Assembly: GCA_037833965.1 (NCBI GenBank)
Contig: AP031352.1
Coordinates: 9,962,501-10,026,500 of the forward strand
Source: Marchantia polymorpha subsp. ruderalis
Lineage: Eukaryota > Streptophyta > Marchantiopsida > Marchantiales > Marchantiaceae
Direction of reading: 5' to 3'
Length of the DNA: 64,000 nt
The position numbers and the translations under genes are program-made. How positions within the stretch are numbered: position 1 is the first letter of the stretch; every line of letters begins with the position of its first letter. Below are positions 1-12,016 of the stretch, one piece after another. Under the pieces are notes generated by a model. The model did not search any database, was not told the origin of the DNA, and saw nothing but the letters and a program-made list of their open reading frames with translations.

Positions 1-685
1 GGACTGACCTGAATTTGCTCCAATTCCTTAGAACAAATAGAACGCAATCAGAACTGAACTCCTCGTTCGGTACTGAAGTAAAGGGAAGCAAATTACGACG
101 GTAATGAGTGGGAGAAGAGAAAGAACAAGGTTCTACCCCTAAAAGGAGAGCACTCTGGCTTCTGTGAGTTCGAACGTCAGCTGCTCTTTGCGAAGGCACC
201 TCTACTAAACTACGCTGAGAGTGGTGTGGACATTGCTGGTAGTTAAAAGGACCTGATGCCGTACGTCCTCTACCAACTCTCAAGGTCTTCAATTTCATGT
301 TTTGAGGCAAAATATTTCCTGCCTGCTCCAAAAGCTTTAACAACGTGTAGATGTCAAATATTGCAACTCTCGAACCAATGAAAAGCTTATGTAGTACCTG
401 CTCTGAATTCTTTCCGAAAATAGTGTAAGAATCAAATATTCCCTCATTATTGTGTTGGGTGGCACTTTGCAAATGTAAACCGTCCTTCATGTACTCATCC
501 AGGTTTTTTTCTTTGTTGAAGACCGAAGGCGTGGTAGAAACCATTTTTTTAACCCATCCATTTGTGCTGGAAAAAAGTATGACGTCCATGAATTGACTCC
601 TGCTTGCAAAACTGATGGTAAACACGCTTGCAGGCGTAATCTGATTGTTGCTGCAAATGTCCATGTCATACAGATTAATCAACTC
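1..685 (-). CDS. Partial open frame running off the left edge, unknown product
   Basis: On the minus strand one frame stays open from position 685 (just after a TAA at 688-686) to position 1, about 228 codons, and continues beyond the window. The first ATG in frame is at 664-662. The translation is mixed in composition and includes the stretches QITPASVFTISFASRSQF and GIFDSYTIFGKNSEQVLHK. I recognise no domain. A good donor (AAG/GTAAGA, about 690) and an acceptor (TTTGCAG, about 652) lie near the start, so the true exon may begin a little inside the frame. It lies on the same strand as, and downstream of, the 1381-3372 frame, so it could be a later exon of that gene. The length without a stop is the main support, and the boundaries are uncertain. 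Confidence 0.35.
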
Positions 686-1380
686 TTACCTTCTCTCGTA
701 GAAGACAATACCCCGACCACATAATATTTAGTCCAGTCGCTATGAAGGTTGACACTGGAGTTCAGACTGGTAGGTTGATTGGATCATGTACTCTATAATG
801 AAGGCCCTTAACTGGTTCATAGTCAACCTCTGAGGATGACAAATGTAATTTGTGTAGTAAAAATAGCTCCAAACCTAAGTAAAGATGAAAATGATAGCAA
901 TTTCAGAACAATTATATGGAGTTACCTGCGACAAGACCTCGTTGGCCGTTTAAATGACTCGAGTTTGGAACCGGAAACTTGGATGTTTAGGCTCAAACCT
1001 ACAAATAGAGCACAAGCAAAAATTATTTCACGATCCATATTCGAGAGGCTCTTCCAAAAGTAGCACGTGATCCTGTTACTTTGATGTAAACATCGCAACT
1101 CAGTGCGTCCGGTATCTTTCGTTACAAAATGTCATTGTCATTATCACTAATGCATAAGATTCAAAAGCTTTTGGCCTTTATGTCCAGTCACTACTATGCG
1201 TCGATTTCACTACACACTTGCTCCCGACTAATCAATAAAAACTTGGCTCTTACAAGGTAAGATAGATAATGAATGAAATTAATATGAGCTCATAGGTCCC
1301 GCAATTTTAGAAAGAACTCCACTATGAAATAAGATTGTTCTATCCTGAAGTTTAGGCTCAAGGAAATCCTGTTATGCATG

Positions 1381-3372
1381 CTAGAAGCCGACCACTGCTT
1401 TCAAGGATAAAAGCTTCCAGGAAGCTAACATACCTGATATATGAGAACAAGGCCACCCATCATGCAATCTTCCTGACAATGATCTTGTTATCTGCATCCG
1501 AGAACTCAACATATCCTTCCGTGTACGATATGAAGTGCACTGTATGCACTCCAAATGTGATTCACATGATTGGTTCAAGCCAGGCGTTCTATCCGCACAG
1601 CGATCACATCCACGTGTGTTTCTATCCGAAGTACACAACACCTTTTTTCTCTTCTTCCTACTGGTGACAAGTCCAGGCTCTTGGACAATCACGTGGAGAG
1701 CGTTTGGTAAATATGTCGAAATCAGTGACTCATATATGCCGGAATCTTTTGATATCTGCAAGTTAGATACCCTAGGAGAAGGGTTCTCACTCTCAGATAT
1801 TGAAGGGCCTGCACTCCACTTCAGTGATGATATTTCCATGTCTAGTTGATCTCTTGAGAAAAATGTAGTTACACTTGATGACTCCGGCAAGAAGTCATCG
1901 AGAAAACTTGGCGATCCACCTAGACTGACTTCCGGATCTGACAACCTGCTTGTCCAAGACGGATCTGTGATTTTTGGGGCAACTTGACAAGGAATGTCCG
2001 AGTTGCCGTCAGAGATTGAAACTGAAGTCAAACTCGTTCTATCGGCAAACTGACTGTGAGAAACAACAGATGTCGTACTTGAACACTCGACGCCCGAAGC
2101 AAAATCGTTATCCACCTTTGAAACATCCATCCGTTCTCCAGGCCTTTGGAGGACAGAAATATCCGAGGCCTGTAGAATGGGCTGAAAAGTAATGTCTGAT
2201 TGGCTCTCAGCATATGGCGCCCAAGTCTTCCAGCTGAATCTTGATGTACCCGGCTGTACTGGATCTGACAACCTGCTTGTCCAAGATGGATCTGTGATTT
2301 TTGGGGCAACTTGAGAAGGAATGTCCGAGTTGCCGTCAGAGACCGAAACTGAAGTCAAACTCGTTCTGTCGGCAAACTGACTGTGAGAAACAACAGATGT
2401 CGTACTTGAACACTCGACGCCCAAAGCAAAATCGTTATCCACCTTTGAAACATCCATCCGTTCTCCAGGCCTTTGGAGGACAGAAATATCCGAAGCCTGT
2501 AGAATGGGCTGAAAACTAATGTCTGATTGGCTCTCAGCATATGGCGCCCAAGTCTTCCAGCTGAATCTTGATGTACCCGGCTGTACTGGCTGACTGCTCT
2601 GAACACTTGGAGTCAACTTCGAAATATTTACTGACGACTCCATGACTGCTGTTTGTATGTCATCAAAGAGAGATCTAAGATTGGAAAACCTCCCTAAGGT
2701 GGAGTCCTCTGTAATCCTTGAAACATTCTTATTTGGATAGCCGAAATTGCTACCAGAACTCGATGTCCCACCACTTGTACTTGCAACAGCTCCAAACATG
2801 TTGGACTGATTGATGGAAAACATCCGATTCAAGCTCGAAGACTCTGCTGAAGATTCTGCCGAAGGGGCATTAGCCAACTGAGTTACGCTCAATTTATCTG
2901 AAACTTGGGAAATACCTGTCTCAGTAAGGTCTGCATTCCTCTTAGGCGGCAAGGCCATGCCAGCCAATCTCCACATTCTCTTAGAAATTGATGAAGTTTT
3001 GACTTTCAACCCTTTGTTAGATTTCCGCTCCACTGACCTTTTTTCGCCTCTTGCTTGTTTGCATACAGAGCATGCACATTTGGACTTGTCGTGATTGAAC
3101 CAAGTGCTAGAAAGTTCTCCTCTCACTTGTTTACAAACTGCACACCGACAGGTCTCTTTCTTGTGTGACGTCCACCGACTTCCAGTCTTTCCACTATCTT
3201 CATTTGGAGACATTGACTTCCTTATGTTATTTTCTTGGGCTACCCCCCTTTTGGAGAGAGGAGGCTGGCTGACACCAGCCGCTTGCAGATAGCTGTAAGG
3301 GTGGACGTACAAGGGAAGGATCATCGGTTCTTGTGCAGGTGACGAAAAATTGGGTACCAAGTTCGGGTCCAT
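1381..3372 (-). CDS. Unknown protein with two H-x4-C-x-C-x2-C motifs and a 109-residue internal duplication
   Basis: This minus-strand frame encodes about 663 residues from the ATG at 3372-3370. A TTTGCAG acceptor sits about 18 bases upstream, so the leader is probably spliced. Near residues 70-120 two copies of one motif follow each other: W-x2-H-x4-C-x-C-x2-C-K-Q-x-R-G-E, seen as CRCAVCKQVRGE and CACSVCKQARGE. The invariant His and three Cys in each copy suggest a small metal-binding unit, which is inference. A basic segment follows (KRMWRLAGMALPPKR). The rest is Ser/Thr-rich and probably disordered, and contains two nearly identical 109-residue units (about residues 262-479). Near the C-terminus a basic run (SRKKRKK) precedes more Cys. 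It could be a nuclear protein. The last 40 residues or so may be intron read-through, since further exons may lie at lower coordinates. I do not recognise the family. Confidence 0.6.
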   Translation of the reverse strand: MDPNLVPNFSSPAQEPMILPLYVHPYSYLQAAGVSQPPLSKRGVAQENNIRKSMSPNEDSGKTGSRWTSHKKETCRCAVCKQVRGELSSTWFNHDKSKCACSVCKQARGEKRSVERKSNKGLKVKTSSISKRMWRLAGMALPPKRNADLTETGISQVSDKLSVTQLANAPSAESSAESSSLNRMFSINQSNMFGAVASTSGGTSSSGSNFGYPNKNVSRITEDSTLGRFSNLRSLFDDIQTAVMESSVNISKLTPSVQSSQPVQPGTSRFSWKTWAPYAESQSDISFQPILQASDISVLQRPGERMDVSKVDNDFALGVECSSTTSVVSHSQFADRTSLTSVSVSDGNSDIPSQVAPKITDPSWTSRLSDPVQPGTSRFSWKTWAPYAESQSDITFQPILQASDISVLQRPGERMDVSKVDNDFASGVECSSTTSVVSHSQFADRTSLTSVSISDGNSDIPCQVAPKITDPSWTSRLSDPEVSLGGSPSFLDDFLPESSSVTTFFSRDQLDMEISSLKWSAGPSISESENPSPRVSNLQISKDSGIYESLISTYLPNALHVIVQEPGLVTSRKKRKKVLCTSDRNTRGCDRCADRTPGLNQSCESHLECIQCTSYRTRKDMLSSRMQITRSLSGRLHDGWPCSHISGMLASWKLLSLKAVVGF
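1934..2587. repeat. Tandem duplication, 2 x 327 bp, inside a coding exon
   Basis: Unit 1 is 1934-2260 and unit 2 is 2261-2587. The period of 327 bp equals 109 codons, so the frame is kept. The units differ at only about ten positions by eye, which indicates a recent duplication. Both lie in the minus-strand frame 1381-3372. Confidence 0.95.
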
Positions 3373-4014
3373 TGCAGCAGTGCGCTTCTGCAAAGACAGA
3401 AAAACGATAATGAGCTCAATCAAAACTCTAGATTTGTGCAAGGTCCAGTGATAAGGTCCCTAAAATCCTTTGAACAATTTCAACCCTCGGTTCCTAAACT
3501 CAATGTTGACCCTTAGAAGAGTAATCTATGTATCAGGGAGAGACTTTTCTCAGATCTTTGAAAACTACTCCATCACATATAAAACAAACCTGACGATCAT
3601 GATCTGCCTCACTAACATACGTGAAATTCGTTGGTTATGTGATCCAAGAGTACAGGAAAAAATCAAAACTCAAGAATTTTGGTGTCTCCATAGATTTACA
3701 GCGTGCCAGATTGTACAAATGAACATGTGTCACTTATACCGTGAAAAGTTTCAAGGATGTAACAATAAATAAGAGGCTGGCTCGGTACTGAGCATTTGGC
3801 TTCTCCAAAGATCACCTCTATAGACTGACTCAAGATCGACACAAAACCAAATGCTGATATTTTTTACTCAAACCCATATTTTAGATTCAACAAGAAAAAT
3901 ACTGCACGCTACGCTAATCATATATATGCTTTTGTCTCAAACGGGGTTTAAGCTAAGAGAAGTTAAGGAAGACAGTTGAGGGTTCTCACCATGAGACTTA
4001 TCACATACTCAGAA

Positions 4015-4046
4015 TTTCGATCGAGGGCACTTGCCCTCGATCGAAA
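4015..4046. repeat. Perfect 15-bp inverted repeat, 2-bp spacer
   Basis: The arm TTTCGATCGAGGGCA at 4015-4029 is the exact reverse complement of 4032-4046, separated by CT. It could be a cruciform or a protein-binding palindrome upstream of the minus-strand gene. No function is known. Confidence 0.9.
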
Positions 4047-7000
4047 GATTTGTGCTGTCTCCAACAAGTCTCGAAGGGACGATAGAAAGGGATTTTTCTC
4101 TTAAAGAATCCTCGCCTTCTCCAACTCGAGAGCTCCTGATTATCCAGTATCGACATCAAGAATCTATGATCTATATTATCAAAGCTCCAAAAAAGGAACA
4201 ACGTACTAGAAACCACGGCCGTGTACGACAAGTTCTTCAAATCAGAATCTGCGAGCAGATGCTTGGATGTACAGAATCTGCAAGCAAGCTCTCGTGTTCT
4301 AGCAAGAGAGCATACTCTAACCAAGAAGTTTACATTTTCAATATGATTTTACTTCTAGAAGTTCACGGAGAATTCGTTGGCTCTTGCTGCGTATATAATA
4401 AACCATGCGCGGCGTCCACCACTTATGCCCAGCTGAAGTGATAGGTGCAACTTCAGTACAGGGAACAAAAACGTTTCCTAGTGCATCATAATCGGCTGAG
4501 AGATTCGGCCTTCATTCAAAATTCCAACGCTGAGCAGGGAACACATCATATATCCATCATCATTTCATCCGCACAACAGCACCTGCAGGAGAAAAAAAGG
4601 CTAGAATTATAATAGGACAGCAAGAAATACGGTAATCTACCACAGGGAATGCTATCCGCGAAGAAATCAAAATGCAGCACATCTTCCCGTCCTCCCTTCC
4701 AATTTCTTCTTAATTCTCCCTGTGCGCGAGACGAACGTACTATGTAATTCACCTCATAACGTACAAACACCATGAAGCAGCCGGCACCTAAACCTCACAA
4801 TACAACACTTGATAGAGCAATTCTCTGCAAACGAACTGTAAGTCAGTCTATAATTCCAATCAACTCTTATGGGCTACCTTGAGCAAGATAACCCGAATAA
4901 AGAACACCCACCGGCATATTCAACTCGCTTCCAAAGAAGCGGCGGGTTGCTGACAAGGTACACAACAAACAAAACTTCACATCTGCTCTGACTCCACCCA
5001 AACGGGTAATGCATGATTGGAGACTTAGACAGACGACCCAGAGTCGACAAAGGAACCATGTCATACACATATGATCTAGTGAGCAGTGAGTGACGAGCGA
5101 TGTATATTACGGACGTACGGGACTGCCAAATTCTAGAGGATCTGACCACAAAAGCCACCATAACATTTTCTAGTGCCCAGGCCAGCGTGGCAGGAGGAGT
5201 GACGGTAAGAAGTGACCGGGCACTCTTGTCATCAAAGTGCAGGCGTAAGGCTGCGCCACGTCGGCGCTCTGCACTTAGTTGAGGATGAGATGGCTGAGAA
5301 AAGCTGCGGACGTGGAAAGAACAAAGATTTAGGTTAGAACTGTATATCGTACCGTTTATGCTGATAATCGCCAACTGTGACATAAAGATGTTAACCGCGA
5401 GGACTCTGGCATCCGTCCGACGAGAGAGACACTTCGACCTACAGTTCTTTGAGAAGGAATCGGCTCCTGGATGCCGTCGGATTGGTCTCGTTATATGTCT
5501 GGATAGATCGATTTGTACAACAGTATATTGAGTTGTTGACAGAATATTTTCACGGCCTACAAATCTATCCTCGTGACTTAATTATATATCAATCACACAG
5601 CGCCGTACACATCAACATACCAAAGAGCGTTATGAAAGTCTTCAAAGTGATCGGTCAAAGAGTCCTATTGAGGTGTACTGTACAATTTCCTCACGGTCAG
5701 GATTTGCCTGGAGGACACAACACGATTGATTGAAGTAGAACCCGAACTGTGAAGCTGAATTCGCCGACTTGAAGCGAAACTCACCATGTTATACTGCTTC
5801 CAGTCCCCCAGGATTTGACTTGGCCGTTGGAGAGCTTGACTTACGATGATGAATCCTACCAGACAAGTAAGATGAAATGGAAAATCGGTTGGACCAGGGA
5901 TGAAGTGTGAAAACCGCAATGAATACCATCGCTTGGGTTCTCTTAAGCAACGGGAGTTCATAAGTATTGAATATTTTGCACTAAATTTCTAAAATATTCA
6001 ACTCAAATTCTAAAGTCCTAACAAACTTAACAAGAATTTTGAACATCTTTATGATTATCTTCATAATATATGTCATTTTTTACATAAATTTTTTTAGTAA
6101 AGAATGATTATATTCTCAAATCTTTCTAATTTTAATCTATAAAATATATACTTAATGAACGATCCCAAACTACCTTGAACCATATAAGAAGAAAATCTAT
6201 GTATCTAGTGTTGATTTTAACGGCAAATATATACTGAAGAGATGTGAAAGTTAGAGTATATATGATTCATGCAAAATCCATAATTATATATAATGTTCTT
6301 AAATTCAGCTTTATAATATCAAATAGCATAAGGTAAAATTTTTGCTAAGCTTGGTACTATTACATGCCATGAACTCCAATTTTCAAGCATTTCGACCAAT
6401 ATCATACTTTGGTTACACAAAAAATATCATTTCAAATAATGTTTAAATTTATAAATTGACCTCTGAATCAAATTCAAAGCAATAAGAACACTATGTGAAA
6501 TTTTTGTCCGCTTTGTTCACTTGCAAATTTTTTTATGAATGAGACCTTTTTTAAGTGCTTGGAATTAAAATCAAATTATTTTTTCTAACCTTTAACTTCT
6601 CTCTGTTGTTATTTGTGAGACAGATGTAAGATAAAAACTTATTCACTTTTGAATTGTATTTTAGTATGTATCTATGTAAAGGACTTGAAGGTAAGGACGT
6701 CAAGCTTGTTCTCTTTATGAAGTGTCCAAAATACTTTTAGGTTTTTATATATTCTGCCTGTGTGTTCATTCAACGCACAATATCGGATCTTCTCGTGAAT
6801 GTATATGACCATCTCTTTCCGTCACGAGAGGATGAGACCTAACAGAATAAAAAAATTGCAGTGGAAGCTGTAAATTCATATCACAAACATGTTTGTAATG
6901 ATAGACCTGTGTGTCTTTTATAACAGATAATAACATGGTAGCGGCGATTTAGTTTTTGTGCCCTTCGAATTGGAGTTGGACATAGCTCCACTGGTGCTTC

Positions 7001-7359
7001 TCTTACAGAAGACTTATGTCCAGACACGGATGAAAAAGCTTCTCTGTGAAAGATAAATAGCCTATTCACGATACGAGATTCTTACTTCAGGGTTCCTGGA
7101 TCCTCGAAATGATACTCGCATAATTTTCAAACAATTGAATCGATGTTATTTTCTTGGTTTTATTCTTCAAGTATGTTACCCGCTTGTTTTAATCTCCACT
7201 CCTCATTGTACATCATAAGTTCCTAAGACTGCGGGCATACTCCGATCCAGCATGTCTAGTACGATGTATTTGAACGAGCTTCTCCTTACATTTGGCTAGT
7301 TATGTCTCCCGTTTGTCTAAAAGTCAGGTAAAATCTGGGTCATGGTCTGTGTTTTTTGG

Positions 7360-7394
7360 TGCAGTTCTCACTTGAAAATCAAATGAGAACTGCA
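7360..7394. repeat. Short hairpin, 14-bp arms
   Basis: The arm 7360-7373 (TGCAGTTCTCACTT) pairs with 7381-7394 with one mismatch across a 7-nt loop. It lies about 1.2 kb upstream of SMG9. No function is evident. Confidence 0.7.
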
Positions 7395-8630
7395 ATCAAA
7401 GACCAGGTCGTAATTGTTAACAATCATTAGAAATAATTGTTTTCTCTCTCATCTTGCTCTCTCTAGATTGCAGCATAAATTTCTTGACAACGATCTAATT
7501 TTGGTAGAAATAAATGTATAAACATGCTTGAAGGGATCTGAGAAGGAGTTTGACAAGAAATTTATGAATGGATGTTGTAAAAAAATCTACAGACCCTCAA
7601 TGGATTCGTTCAGTGGATTCATTTGCATAGAATCCACATCACTTCCAACAATGAATCTTTTGCAACATACACTTCTCGACATAATAGAAACTGCTCCAAA
7701 GACACAATATCTGTCGTGATACAAAACATCAAATGTACGAATAATTAATCCTAAAATGATAGAAAAGATGACATGAAAAGCGTTGATTTGCTTTGCGAAA
7801 ATAAAATGTTAAGTAAGTTCATTTTGTAAGAGTCGGATATCCCTTATTTGCCAAAATGCGCATCATGCTCATGAAAGTTAATAGATCTGATGTACTTTGT
7901 AGATCTACAAAACAAAAACTATAACGTATTTAATAGAGACACATTTCTTGGCCAAGGTACTCTGGTATTGTAAGGAGCAAATGAGAATGAGAAGAATGGA
8001 AAATGGCAAACGATATAACGCAAACAATTGGCTTGGTTTAGAATTAAGCCCCTTATCCGTTGCCATAAACCCTTCTCAAACAGAGCAGGCGTGGCCCTCG
8101 AACCATGAACGGATTGATTCTCGCACATCTTTCATGTACTTTGGAGTTCTCATGCTTCGATTGTTGAACCTAGTCTGATTAGATTTTCATAGACCAAATA
8201 CAGTATGACAGCATCTGCCACATCTACCGACGATGAGAAAGGGACGAATAGGAGAAAGGACGTACAGGAATTCTGGAACTGGTTTGACTGTCCATTGAGG
8301 TTCGAACCAAAAGTTACACCTTTGGTTGGGGTTTCTTCGATGCGCTGCGCGGACTCTCGATGTGTCTGATGCTCAATGGAGCGATTGGATGATTTTGTGA
8401 CCTGTCGAAGAGGAATAATGTCTGCACAAGGATTTTGGAAGGCTTGCAGTACGAGGAATTCGTCAATTCGGGAGTGTGTGGTCAGAAATTTATCGAGGAG
8501 GTCATTTTTTTTAAAGTTATCTCTGCCAACGTGAAGACATGTACTTATCGCGAAAAAATTCTGGATTCGCTGGCCTATGCTTACAGGATTTCTAGTTTTG
8601 TGTTGTGGAAGTGAATCGATCGTATGAGAC

Positions 8631-11600
8631 ATGGCTGGCATCGGTTCATCAGGCACTGGGCCTTCAGGTGGAGGGCCTAAGATCCTACTGGCAAAGCCCA
8701 TCACTCCTCGACCTGAAGGTGGAACTGTGGGTGCTACTGGAGTCGGGGGTGCCGTGAAGTTGATGAGAGATCGTGATGAAGACAATGCGGCTCGAGCGCG
8801 GTTGCCTCATGGTTCTCTCAATCTTTTGCTCGACTCATGGGATTTTAATTCTGATCGGTTGCTTCCGGTGCGATTATCCATTCCTCTGGATCATAATATA
8901 CTTTAGAATGCGATGATATACTGTTTGAATTTTCTCCAATCCTCGGATCTGCTTCGCTAATTTTCGCATGATATGTGAGATGGACTTGCAATCAAGTTCT
9001 TTCGTTCTTTTTTAATCATGATCAAAGCAGTCAGTAATGTAGCTTAAGGTATATTCGTGCCGACAATTCTGCTCGTCCTGGCTCTCTCTGTATGCACGAT
9101 ATTCATTAATTAGACGTCTAGTTTGTGCTTGCGGTGTGCAAGCTATTCATCAACTTCGAAATATTACTGATGCGTTTGTCACAGCTTATGTCAGAAAATA
9201 CGGATTTTACCGTAGTTGGTGTTTTGGGACCTCCGGGAGTTGGAAAGTCGACGATAATGAACGAGCTGTATGGCTTTGACGGAACCACAACTGGTTGGTT
9301 GTCATCATCTATTGCATTTTAGGGCTGGAGAAAAGAGAATAATCAACAGGAACTTTGCAAAGCTGTCAACATCTTATTGGCCCATTTTTTCTCGATTGTA
9401 CAAAGTTTTCACTTCTTTATTTTCATTGTACAGATACGATAATTTTTCACCTTGTCTGTTTTGGGTTAGGTTTCAATTTTGTCTCCAGCCACGAAAGTTT
9501 GTTATCTAAACTCAACAGATCATCTTCTTTACCAACATTTTATAGAGTTTCACAGAGTACCAATTAGAGTTGAATGCATTGAAACAGGTGTGCTGCCCCC
9601 TTTTCCTACCCAGACAGAGGACATCAAAGCTGCTGCCAAACATTGCTCTGTTGGTATCGAGCTCCGGATGTCGGCTGAGCGTTTTATTCTGCTCGATTGT
9701 CAAGTGAGTATACAAGCAAAGAGATCGAAATCAAAGAACTCCACTGTAAGGATATTTCATCTTCATTTTTGACACAACATATATCAATTCAAGTCGTTTA
9801 CCAATCGATGACCCACCTGCCAATGCTTTGTAAAGTGATATTTATTCTTCAGTTAGAAACCATAACATCTTTGACTGGGCGTGGGCTCCGTAGTCTTTAG
9901 GGTATGACAGGCACATACTAATGACCGCAGTTTTATTCAGCTCTTCCCACTGACGATCTCAATATGGGAAGCATTCCAAAATCAGGTCGTATATAGTTTT
10001 AGCTTTACATAGAATGACAGTCCGCACATGGTGAGTTCTGAGAAGACATCTAACCATTAAGGATTTTCAATCTCTTCGAAGTCTTCGTCTCTGTCTTTCT
10101 TCGCTTTGTATGTTTCACTTTGCGCTTAATTGAAAGGTGGGCTTTAGTTTTACAAACTGGCAGAATGATTCAAATATTTGGGATATGCAAACCCTTCAAT
10201 TTGATGCAGCCTGTTTTCAGTGCCTCTGTGCTCATGGACCTCATGCGCTCCGACGGTTTCTCCAATATTTCTGTGCTTGGTGGTGATGCTTTATCAGCAG
10301 AGTTGGCCCATGAGTTAATGGGTCTTCAGGTAGCCTTTCCTCGACCACATGTCCGAAGTCAACATTGTATTGTGTGCTTACTGCGCACAATACAATGCCA
10401 CAAAAAAAGTGCAAGTCTTAATTGACAAGTGATGCTCTCTAATCGTGTTTGAGTTTTTTATCAGGTTTTGAGATGTGAAACAATTGAAGTATTGTCGTTT
10501 ACGTGTGCTGTGGTTCGTTTGATGTGGTTTTTGTAGCTTGGCGTTTTCCTCTGCTCTGTGTGCCATGTGTTGCTAGTGGTGACGGAAGGAGTCCATGATA
10601 TCAGCATGTGGCGACTGATGCAAACTGTATATCCCTTCTTAACACTCCAGCTCGTCGTCACACATTAAAGCAATAGAAGATTGTACTTTTCTCGTAGTTT
10701 TTGCTGAAGCCACTAGGTTTTGCTGGCTCCAAAATGCAGCTGATGCGAAGCTTTGAATTGACAACATATGGCCCGTTTATAATGACAGGTAGAGATGTTA
10801 AAGCAGGGGATTCCAGATCCTAGTACACTTCCCTCCGGCCAAATTTCCTCTTTTGAAAAAGATGACATCGAAACAATCATCGATGATGAACCTGAATTTT
10901 TTTCTGACGTGATATTTGTTCACACTAAGTACGTGATTATCTAAGTTTATCCACCATTTCCTCTCATTTGTGTATTATCCTTCTAGTATTCATCTTCTTG
11001 TCTGCCACATACTGTATACCTTGTGCACGAAGTGAAGCATTCAATGTGATTTTATTTGTCAATAGGTAGGATCAAATCGTTTCGTTGCCTTTTCAATCTA
11101 ACATCTATACGCAATGCCTGTCTTTGTCTAATGTGAGTGTATCTTAAGTCAAATTAAAAGTGGACTAACCAGATTAGTACTTGTCGCAGGCTCCGTAAAC
11201 AAGAATGTTCCTTGCCAGAGATATTGCGGTTGGAAAGGGCACTTTCTCTCTTCTTCCCTTCGCCAGCTTTTAGGAAAAAATCTCTAGTCAAGTATAGACC
11301 TCCTCAGTCTCATGCAGTCCGACCTCACTTTTCAAATGGTGATTTTTTGGAAAAGGAGAGAGTGGCTCCACGTGGTGAGAATGGAGTTATCTCCTTGTCA
11401 GGTCGGACCCCCAACCTCGGCAAGGTTCAAGGTGGAATCCGCACAGTCGGAAAGGTCTGTGCGTTATAAGATGCTGATACCTTGTGAACCATTTGTTTGG
11501 AATTAAGATATAGATTAGAACGCCACGTGAATCATCAGTTCTTTTACATAACATGCAAATGTCAACAGTTCATGGAAGGTCCTGAAAAGCTCACCAGCTG

Positions 11601-12006
11601 AGTACATGTCTGCAGGATGGCGAGGACAAAGGAGAAAAGAATATTGATGAGGGGAAATTGGACGGGGATGTTAACACATTTGTGCTGCCTTTAAGGGTGC
11701 CGGATGAAACCACACGAAATCATCATGAGAGTTATATGGCCATGTTGGGAAAGCTTCGAAATCAGGTTAATTTTAATTTTAATTTTTGGTAAGATGAGGA
11801 TTTTAGTATCGTACCTGCAGATTAGGTTTACTGAAACTTGTGTTGTTTTTCAGATTCTTTCTTTGCCTCGACGACCATTCAGTAGACCATTAACCGAGAG
11901 AGAGTGGCTGAGAAATGCTGGCCGAATGTGGGACCTGGTAAAAAAATCACGAGTACTTACAGAGTATAGCAAAGTTTTGCAAAGCTCCGGTCTTTACAGG
12001 AGGTAA
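8631..12006 (+). CDS. SMG9: SMG9-like nonsense-mediated mRNA decay factor
   Basis: Nine exons join in phase to 1380 nt, 459 residues: 8631-8867, 9185-9293, 9588-9703, 10210-10329, 10537-10626, 10789-10928, 11190-11454, 11616-11765, 11854-12006. In the SMG9 family this protein pairs with SMG8 and regulates the SMG1 kinase, which phosphorylates UPF1 during nonsense-mediated decay in the cytoplasm. The N-terminus is Gly/Pro-rich. A P-loop (GPPGVGKS, about residues 94-101) follows VVGVL, then the family-typical segments PPFPTQTEDIKAAAKHCSVG, FILLDCQ/PVFSASVLMDLM and VTEGVHDISMWRLMQT. The C-terminal part has REWLRNAGRMWDLVKKS and ends in SGLYRR. The length is close to animal SMG9 (about 520), slightly shorter at the N-terminus. 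The start is the first ATG in an open frame with a clean donor at 8868. The exon 7 donor (AAG/GTCTGT) is the weakest junction. No partner SMG8 gene is in the window. Confidence 0.93.
10363..10397. repeat. Hairpin inside SMG9 intron 4
   Basis: The arm CATTGTATTGTGTGC (10363-10377) pairs with 10383-10397 with one mismatch across a 5-nt loop. It sits 33 bases downstream of the exon 4 donor. It could affect splicing or be a small insertion, with no direct evidence for either. Confidence 0.8.
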
Positions 12007-12016
12007 AGAAGATTTT

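Larger units (their letters stand above)
3373..8630. other. Gap without a supported gene
   Basis: 3373-4450 probably holds the leader and promoter of the minus-strand gene at 1381-3372. A perfect 15-bp inverted repeat is at 4015-4046. 4450-5960 has only short, unconvincing frames. 5960-6800 is strongly AT-rich. A small hairpin is at 7360-7394. 7400-8630 leads into SMG9, and the frames on both strands around 7950-8785 look like chance. Confidence 0.5.
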
